Below, piece after piece: positions 57,396 through 64,000 of a stretch of DNA of 64,000 bases (positions are counted from its first letter, which is position 1; every line of letters starts with the position of its first letter). Location: contig NC_088186.1 in assembly GCF_028769735.1 (NCBI RefSeq), positions 8,525,001-8,589,000 on the forward strand. The letters are read 5' to 3'. Below the pieces are notes generated by a model. It searched no databases. It was given only the letters and a program-made list of their open reading frames with translations, and was not told where the DNA came from. This DNA comes from Zonotrichia leucophrys gambelii (taxonomy: Eukaryota; Chordata; Aves; Passeriformes; Passerellidae). A program made the translations under genes and the position numbers.

Positions 57396-60259
57396 TTAAG
57401 CACTTGACTCCTAATGGAGAGGGGTGTTTAAAGCCCACTGCACTTTTCAGCAGCAGTTCCCCATCCTCAGTGACTCCAGAATATTTATGGAAGTCACTGA
57501 GAGTTATCATTTTCCTCATAACCATGTCCCTGTGCAGCCCTTGCAGGGAGATTTAGCACATGTCACCTGCTGGAGCCAATAGCCCAAGAGATGTTTGTCA
57601 GCTGTAAATAGCCCATGAATAATGGACAATAAAGCCACAAAAATCCAGCTAAATAATTTGGGCTGCAGGTTACACCACATTGGGTGGGTGGCTGCCAAGG
57701 CAGACAACTAATTTCTTTTTTAGGAGTGGATTATTGCACAAACATATGGATATTTATAGCATTTCCAGTGTGGTTGCAAGGAAATATTTCTATTCCTGAA
57801 GAGGGAATTTATCCACTGCTGCTCTCAGAGTTGGTGCCTTTTAGAATTTTATCTGTAAAATCTCAGTTAAGTTGCAATTTAACCCCCACTAGGAGATCAC
57901 AACACATCTATGGTCCAATTAATATCCTTGTGGGAGGAGTGAGTCTCATGCTGCTCCTTTCCTCTTCTTCCAGTGGTGTTGTGGCACACTGTGACAGCAT
58001 TTTTTTTCCCTGAGATGATCACAAAACCCTTCACATGCTCTTGATTTGTGATTAATGCAACCTGCTGCTTGCTGTTGAGTGGGAGAAGAAAGCCAGGGAA
58101 TATCTTCCTCTAGTCTGCTAGGAGTGAAAGAACAATTAGCAAAAAAAAAAAAATCCCTAAAAAACAGCCTCTCTCAGGTACTTTGGGTGCTTCAGCTGCC
58201 TCTCAGGAGAGTTCCCTGTCCCTCACACACCTCTTTGAGGATGATGCTGGAGGATAAAGATAATTTACTGTGCCTGCCCCACAGATGCCCTGAGGTTCTC
58301 TGTGAGTGCCAGCTCAGGAGCTCACTGGCTGCTTTCCATGCCTGCTTCATTCTGGCTTCCAGGTAGCCCAAGAAGATGATTTAATTCATTTCTTTTTCAT
58401 TTTCCCGTGCTCCAAGGTGCAAATCTCTCCCATCTCTGGGACTCATTCCAGGACAGATGCTCTGATGGTCCATTGTGTTTCCTGCCAGGTTCTCTCCCAG
58501 GAAAGCTGCAGCTGGGGGATTTGGGGATGTGGAAAACTCACATCAAAGATCTTCTTACTGCTCTTTGTCATGCAGCTCACCTGGTGCAGAAAACAAGCCT
58601 GAGGCCCATGGAAATGTGCACAGCAGAGTCCAAGTGGGACGGATTGGGGATTTTATTTCCTGGGAAAGGCTGAAATTCTCCATGTGTATGCAAACCAAGT
58701 GCTCGTCCATCTGTTTGGTCTCCAAAATCACCATTTCTCTTTTTCTTCAGCCTCTCAGGCCACCTATAATGTCAAGCAAAACCAATCTAATTTTAATTTC
58801 TCTATCTTTCCTACCTTTTCTTTATTTTCTCTGATTTCCTTCAGCCTGTACCCAAACCAGCAGTACCTTTTTGTGCCACGTGGCTTTTCCAACCCCACTT
58901 TTCTTCCTTTCTTATCTGTAATTCTTTTCTTCCCTTGGCTTGTGAGCAAACCCCACCAACACAACACTTCTAGTGAGCTCCAGCAACATAATTTACATTT
59001 CTCTTGAGAGCTCAGTTGTTTTTCTTTCCTTGCCTTTCAGTTGATTTAGTGCCCTGCTGCTTTGGGGACACATGGAACAAACAGCCTGTGACTCCTTTCC
59101 TGCAGAAATGTTCTTTCCAAGCTATTTCAAGCCCAATCCCTATTTTTCCCCTCCTCTTGCCCCCCTTTCCCTGCTCTCAGCCTGTCTCCACATTCCTCTT
59201 CATGTGGCTGATGTTTGGGATTTCTCCTCTTTGTTCTAAAGGCCTGCTCTGTGTGTGATGTTTATTTTTTAATACCTCAGGGTTGTTTTGGTTACAGCCA
59301 AAAAAATTCGGAAAGATTGGAAATGGGATGCTCAATGTAAACCTGGAAGAGGCAGCTCTTTTTACCACGTCCTTCCAAAGCCCTTTCCATGCTTGTTCTG
59401 CAGGATCTTAATTAAGCCTCTAACTGGAATGTTTCAGATACATGCTGGGTTTAAGTTTGGGTTATTTTTGGTAAAATTTGGGCTTTGTCTGCCCAGTTTA
59501 CTGATTTCATTTTCGTGGGCAAGTGCAGTGCTCAGGTTTTGACAGGGAAAGGCTGAGTTTTATGACAAAGAGCTGCAGGTACCTTCCCCACAATGGTTGT
59601 ATTGGATGTTCTCTGGATGGATGTGTTTGAAATCATGGGCTCAGAGAGAGGTTCCAGGAGGAAAAACTTGTTGCTTTTGGTTTGAAGCCAACAGAAGTTC
59701 CAGGTGTGAGTCCTTGAGAGGAGCCTTGAGGGGCTCCCACACCTGATCCAGGTCTCCTTGGAGCATCCTGCATTAGGAATTTTATGCCTAGGTAGGGAGA
59801 TCTGTCCATGGCTGTCCCTGCTGTGTGTCACAGAGGGCTTTGGGGCTCAGTGGAAGGTCTAAAAATCCTCCAAGTGAAACTGGGATAGAAAAAAATCTTA
59901 AATACAGCATGCCATGGGTAGCAGAATGTCATTTCTGTGCATGTTCCTCCTGCTTTTCTACAGCACTGAAATCTCTGTTATTCCTATATGTAGATACACA
60001 TTGGGTATTTTTAACCTATGCAATACTGGACAGGTCCTGAAAAAAAGGAAAATTTGTTGCAAATATGTTGTTGCTGTAATGGAATCCTTCAGTTTTGTAC
60101 CTCCTGCATGAATGTTGTTTAGAGCAGAACACTGACAGCACCAGCTCGTGGTTTAGGGTGATAAAACAAATCAAGGATTGATAAACAGGACTAAGGACTG
60201 ATAAACAAACAATTCACCTTTTCCTCCTGTGTGGTGTGTTCTCCGTTCTCCCCTGACAG

Positions 60260-60382
60260 TGGTTGGCTCTCCCAAGGGGATTTCCTTCTCTGACATCACA
60301 GAAAATGCTGCCACAGTCAGCTGGACCCCCCCTCGCTCCCGCGTGGAAAATTTCCGGATCTCCTACGTCCCTGTCACAGGAG
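60260..60382 (+). CDS. TNC: Tenascin-C, FN3 domain 6, first exon
   Basis: 123 nt encoding [40 protein letters not shown] and GG, the first half of constitutive FN3-6. Acceptor CTGACAG, donor GGAG|GTGAGC, phase 1 at both ends. The final G plus GT of the next exon makes Gly. It joins in frame to either D or, when the spliced block is skipped, FN3-5. Confidence 0.95.
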
Positions 60383-61535
60383 GTGAGCAGGAAGGGTTTG
60401 CTGGGCTGCCATCCCTCTTTCAGGGCATCCCCCAGGTGATCTTGCACAGATCATCTCTTTTTCTTCTTCAGGAATGGGGCAGTGCAGCCAACCTCTGTCT
60501 GGGCACCGTGCCCACATCCCACGGGCAGGGCTCAGAGGTGGATGCTGGAGTGGTTGTGCTCCTAAGAATTCTCTGTCTGAACCTCCTCAGCAAGGATTAG
60601 TTTCCAAACTGTCATTATTTTGTAGGCACTTCATGAGCTGAGCACACTGGAAAAGATGGCCCTTGGAAACAATAATCAAAATCCATGGTTATAACTATTT
60701 TTCAAGGCAGTGATTTACTCAGTGCTCCCCAACGGTTTCATTCTGGTTTAGTGTCCAACTTCAAAAGCTTCCCCTACTTCAACAGATTTTTAACCTAATT
60801 TAGGGACATTTCTAAAGGGAAACAGCTAAAGAACAAACACTTAAGACATCAACACCAAAAGACATCAGCACAAAAAAAGCTGCTGCTGTTGACTGAGACA
60901 AGGAAAGATATACATCTTTAGACAATATAGCCTGGAAGCACATGTGCAGCTTTAAATACACTAGTCCCACAGAAGAACAGGAATCCAGTCATAAAGTTAG
61001 GCACTTGTCTAAGTGCTTTCCTGGAATAAACCCAGAATTTGGAGCAAAGATGGGTGCTAAGTCCTCAGCCACACACAGAGCACCTTTCAAAATAACATGC
61101 ATCTTTATTCTAAATGAGAGGGGTGAAGGAGAATCTTCCAGCCCTCATCACAAAAAAGGCAGATCTAAACTGTAAGTGCTGTCCTCAAGGTGTTTGAACT
61201 CCCAGGTAGAGACTGCTGGGGTTTCTGCTTACACCTTGTCTGGGAAATTGTATTTTTCTGAACAGAAAACACAGAATCGTTTGCATAGGAAGGTGCCTTA
61301 AAGCTGATCACATTCCAACTTCCTGTCACAGACAGGGACACCTTCCACTGAAAATGTTAATTTTTCTTACTGAATACAAACCAATGGTTTAGATTTAGGT
61401 GTTAAGGCAACAATATTTGACACCAGTGGTTGTTACTATCTGTGGTGGCCATAATGTCTTTAACTTTAAAAACACCCTTCAAGCATTTCCTGGAGTACTG
61501 TGTCACTCATCCCTTGTCATTTGGCCTCATCCTAG
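60383..61535 (+). other. TNC intron with a CR1 fragment
   Basis: About 1.15 kb. A short antisense CR1 piece lies at 61,265-61,355. Otherwise nothing recognised. Confidence 0.7.
61265..61355 (-). mobile_element. CR1 LINE 3' fragment
   Basis: Contains ACAGAATCGTTTGCATAGGA, CATTCCAACTTCCTGTCACA and CAGGGACACCTTCCACTGAA, an antisense CR1 terminus. Confidence 0.75.
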
Positions 61536-61679
61536 GTACTCCAAATGTTGTCACAGTTGAGGGGAGCAAGACAAGGACCAAGCTGGTGAAGCTGGTCCCA
61601 GGTGTGGACTACAACGTCAGCGTCATCTCTGTGAAAGGCTTTGAAGAAAGCGAGCCCGTCTCTGGCATCCTGAAAACAG
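61536..61679 (+). CDS. TNC: Tenascin-C, FN3 domain 6, second exon
   Basis: 144 nt encoding [40 protein letters not shown] and SGILKT, closing FN3-6. Acceptor ATCCTAG, donor AACAG|GTAATG, phase 1 at both ends; the last G joins CT of the next exon as Ala. Confidence 0.95.
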
Positions 61680-62865
61680 GTAATGATACAAAAGCAGCAA
61701 ATAGCAGCTCTTTAAATGGCTCATCTGACTCAGGGACTGGAGCTGCAGACTCACCAAGATCCCATTCTTGCTGCCCACACAAACTGTAGGAAGCTCTTTG
61801 TCCCACTCCTTCTTTGTCTTTGCATTTTACATGAGGATGGAACTTGTAAATTTGGTCAGGCTCCCATTTCCTAAGTGCTAAATAAACCTGTGAGATGGAG
61901 ACAATTAATGTATTTGCAGTTCTAAGTCACCAGGAAAAAAAAAAATCAAAAGCTTCTTTGGTTCTTTTTTTTAATTAATGCTGGTTTTGAGATGAGGGAG
62001 GAAAGGGCCACCTCAGCTGAGTAGTTCAGGCCAGTTTCTGTTGTGAACTGCACATGTCCCAGGCTCCAGACTGTCCTAAGCATAAAAACATTCTCTTCAA
62101 TATTCTCTCAATGTTTTTCTTAGTATTCTGTCTCCTGTTTTTTTTTTTAAATATCCCTGCAGACAATGAGACACTCTGCTCCTGCTGACCCCTCCTTGTA
62201 TTCTTTTTGGGGGCTGACAAACATTCAGAGAGCTGAGGCAAAGAACAAGATGATGACTACTGATAATGACAGGAGATTTATAACCCATTCCAGCTGCTCT
62301 GGAGGCAAAGATCCCATCTTAATTCAGGGAGAGCATAAACCTGTGTGAAAAGTGGAGTTCTGTGAGGAGGCAAAGCAGGACATGGGGGGATTTTGGATGT
62401 CTGGCTGGCTGTGGGATTGGTTTGGTCCAAAAAAGCTGCTGGAAGGTCACAGTGGCCATCAGCTGCCGTCACTTTGGTTATTTTTCCCAGCTCTATCTCC
62501 TGAATTTGTTCTAAAAAACAACCCAGATTTGAGAGTGTCGAGAGAAATATGTCAGCTTTGACAGAGCTGTTGAGATTGATGGTATCAAGAGTGATCTGAG
62601 AACGTGGTTAGCTCTGTTTGTTCCCAGAATTTCATCTCTTCCAGCACTGACCTCCCTTTCCAGAGAAGGTTTTGGTGTCTCTTCATAGGCACTGACGTCT
62701 TTCCTGCAGAACTCCACTATTCCAGAGGGAGCCATAAAAGCTGCACTGACTTTTGGGCATTTTCTCTCATGAATTTACAGCAGAGCATTGCACAGAGCTG
62801 AGAGCGTTTGTCAAATTCCTTCAATCTTTTTTTTATCAAATTCCTTCAATCTGTTTTTCTTCCAG
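61680..62865 (+). other. TNC intron, no features seen
   Basis: About 1.19 kb. AT-rich with poly-T runs near its 3' end; nothing else recognised. Confidence 0.7.
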
Positions 62866-62985
62866 CTCTGGACAGCCCATCAGGCCTGGTAGTGATGAAC
62901 ATCACAGACTCTGAGGCTCTGGCAACCTGGCAGCCAGCAATTGCTGCTGTGGATAACTACGTGGTGTCCTACTCTTCTGAGAAAG
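62866..62985 (+). CDS. TNC: Tenascin-C, FN3 domain 7, first exon (gene continues past window)
   Basis: 120 nt encoding [39 protein letters not shown], the first half of FN3-7. Acceptor TTCCAG, donor GAAAG|GTGAGA, phase 1. No second FN3-7 exon was found up to 64,000, so it, FN3-8 and the fibrinogen-like C-terminal domain must lie to the right. The gene is therefore partial here. Confidence 0.95.
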
Positions 62986-64000
62986 GTGAGAGGAGCTGTG
63001 TTTTGTGGAGATAAACAAAACTCTACAACTTTTGTGAAAGTTGTAAAGCCGGTTATGTTTATTACAGCGCTGGACACATGTGGGAATTGTTCCTCTAAAA
63101 TGACATGTGTACCTCTGGAAACTTCAGGTCCCTTTTTATCTCCCTCTCAGATACATATGCATACAATTTCACAATAGGTTCATACATATTCATTTTTATG
63201 AATTTCACGTGACATTTGCCGCTAGTTCTTCTTTATCAGAAAGAATTTTTAGGTCAGGTTGAGCTGCTCTCACAGCAGTCTCTGTCTGTCTTTATCACCC
63301 TCTGTATCCTCCCCTTTATCTCTGTCTTTCACTGAAGCAGTTTCTCTGAGCTTAGGCTTTTGCAGTCAGGTTACATAGCTATGTTTTCAAACTACAGACT
63401 TAAAGATGTACATTTCACCTGAATAAAAATAGATTTCTACTCTGGAAAATTTCTACTCTGTCTCAGCTGGAAATGGCTTGAGGGGCTGAAAGGTTAAGTT
63501 CTCAAGAGGTGCTGATTGTAACTCCAGGAAAATCACAGAATATCCAGAGCTGAAGGGACCCATTAGGATCATCTAATCCAACCTCTGTCCCTACCCAGAT
63601 CCTCCACCAACCCCACCCTGGGCATCCCTGGCAGCGCTGTCCAAAGGCCCCTGGAGCTCTGGGGCTGTTATTTGGAGAAGGGGCTTTGCTGGAAGCATTT
63701 AAACATTGATCGTTTTAATTCAGCACTCTCGATTCAGCCGTGAGCAGACACAAGGGAGATTCCTGGGAAGCAGAGGTGGTGTTATAATCCCTGTGAACAC
63801 TAGAGAGAGCTCACACTTTTAGAGAAAGGGCTCTGGTGGAACCCAGGCTCAGCAGAGGTACCAGCACAGCCATGGGCTTTTACCATTCTGCACTTGCACC
63901 AACTAGGAATAAAAGAAATCAGTGAGTGGAGCACAGAGTTGAGCACATCATATTTTCTGGAAAACTATTTTTTCCAGGATTTCTCTCCTGGGAAACTGAG
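62986..64000 (+). other. TNC intron, partial, with a CR1 fragment
   Basis: At least 1 kb, open at the right edge. Holds an antisense CR1 piece at 63,530-63,665. Nothing else recognised. Confidence 0.75.
63530..63665 (-). mobile_element. CR1 LINE fragment
   Basis: Antisense wording AATCACAGAATATCCAGAGC, GGATCATCTAATCCAACCTC and GGCATCCCTGGCAGCGCTGT, as in diverged avian CR1 tails. Confidence 0.75.

Larger units (their letters stand above)
55798..60259 (+). other. TNC intron with CR1 tails and a mitochondrial insertion
   Basis: About 4.46 kb. Contains two CR1-like tails (56,575-56,665 and 56,830-56,940) and a NUMT (57,163-57,395). From 57,396 to 60,259 only random open frames are seen. Confidence 0.75.

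Noticed and set aside
1..64000. CRISPR arrays, operons, tRNA or rRNA genes, or a bacterial-type defence system
   Set aside because: The window is vertebrate nuclear DNA. The tandem arrays found are minisatellites, and no tRNA-like or rRNA sequence was recognised.

Overview
The window looks like bird nuclear DNA, most likely from a songbird. CR1 LINE tails lie in both orientations, there are several solo LTRs with clear target-site duplications, and a mitochondrial insertion matches an avian ATP8/ATP6 junction. Its only recognisable gene is tenascin-C (TNC), on the plus strand. Everything here is read by eye; repeat-family names and the songbird assignment are inferences without a database search.

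Positions 1 to about 25,640 hold no convincing coding sequence. I read this stretch as TNC first-intron or upstream DNA. It carries a 98-bp tandem duplication, an AT-rich degenerate repeat, CR1 pieces, a probable LTR at about 16.8-17.2 kb, and two solo LTRs of one family (15,181-15,548 and 18,613-18,995). The first of these sits inside an older LTR-like element. I could not identify the non-coding first exon or the promoter.

TNC runs from about 25,830 past the right edge. Eighteen coding exons can be placed, with matching GT/AG sites and phases: start codon, signal peptide and oligomerisation segment (25,960-26,422); one large exon with an incomplete EGF-like repeat plus 12 complete ones (27,365-28,585); fibronectin type III (FN3) domains 1-5 (29,847-35,299, seven exons); six single-exon extra FN3 domains that fit the alternatively spliced block A, B, AD2, AD1, C, D (45,352-55,797); FN3-6 (two exons) and the first half of FN3-7 (62,866-62,985). 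The rest of FN3-7, FN3-8 and the fibrinogen-like domain lie beyond the window. The joined coding sequence here is 5,059 nt (1,686 codons plus one base). Every boundary between domains is phase 1, so each extra FN3 exon can be skipped without changing frame.

The protein is a secreted extracellular-matrix glycoprotein: the N-terminus trimerises and then forms the six-armed hexabrachion, EGF and FN3 repeats form the arms, and FN3-3 carries integrin-binding motifs. The most notable points concern possible control of its splicing. The splice acceptor of the first coding exon lies in an 81-bp unit present three times, so two intact acceptors compete. A solo LTR ends 51 bp before alternative exon A. 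A roughly 380-bp TTTTA array ends about 113 bp before exon AD1. AD2 has a tandem TAGTAG acceptor. The EGF array has one repeat fewer than the 13 complete repeats I recall for chicken.
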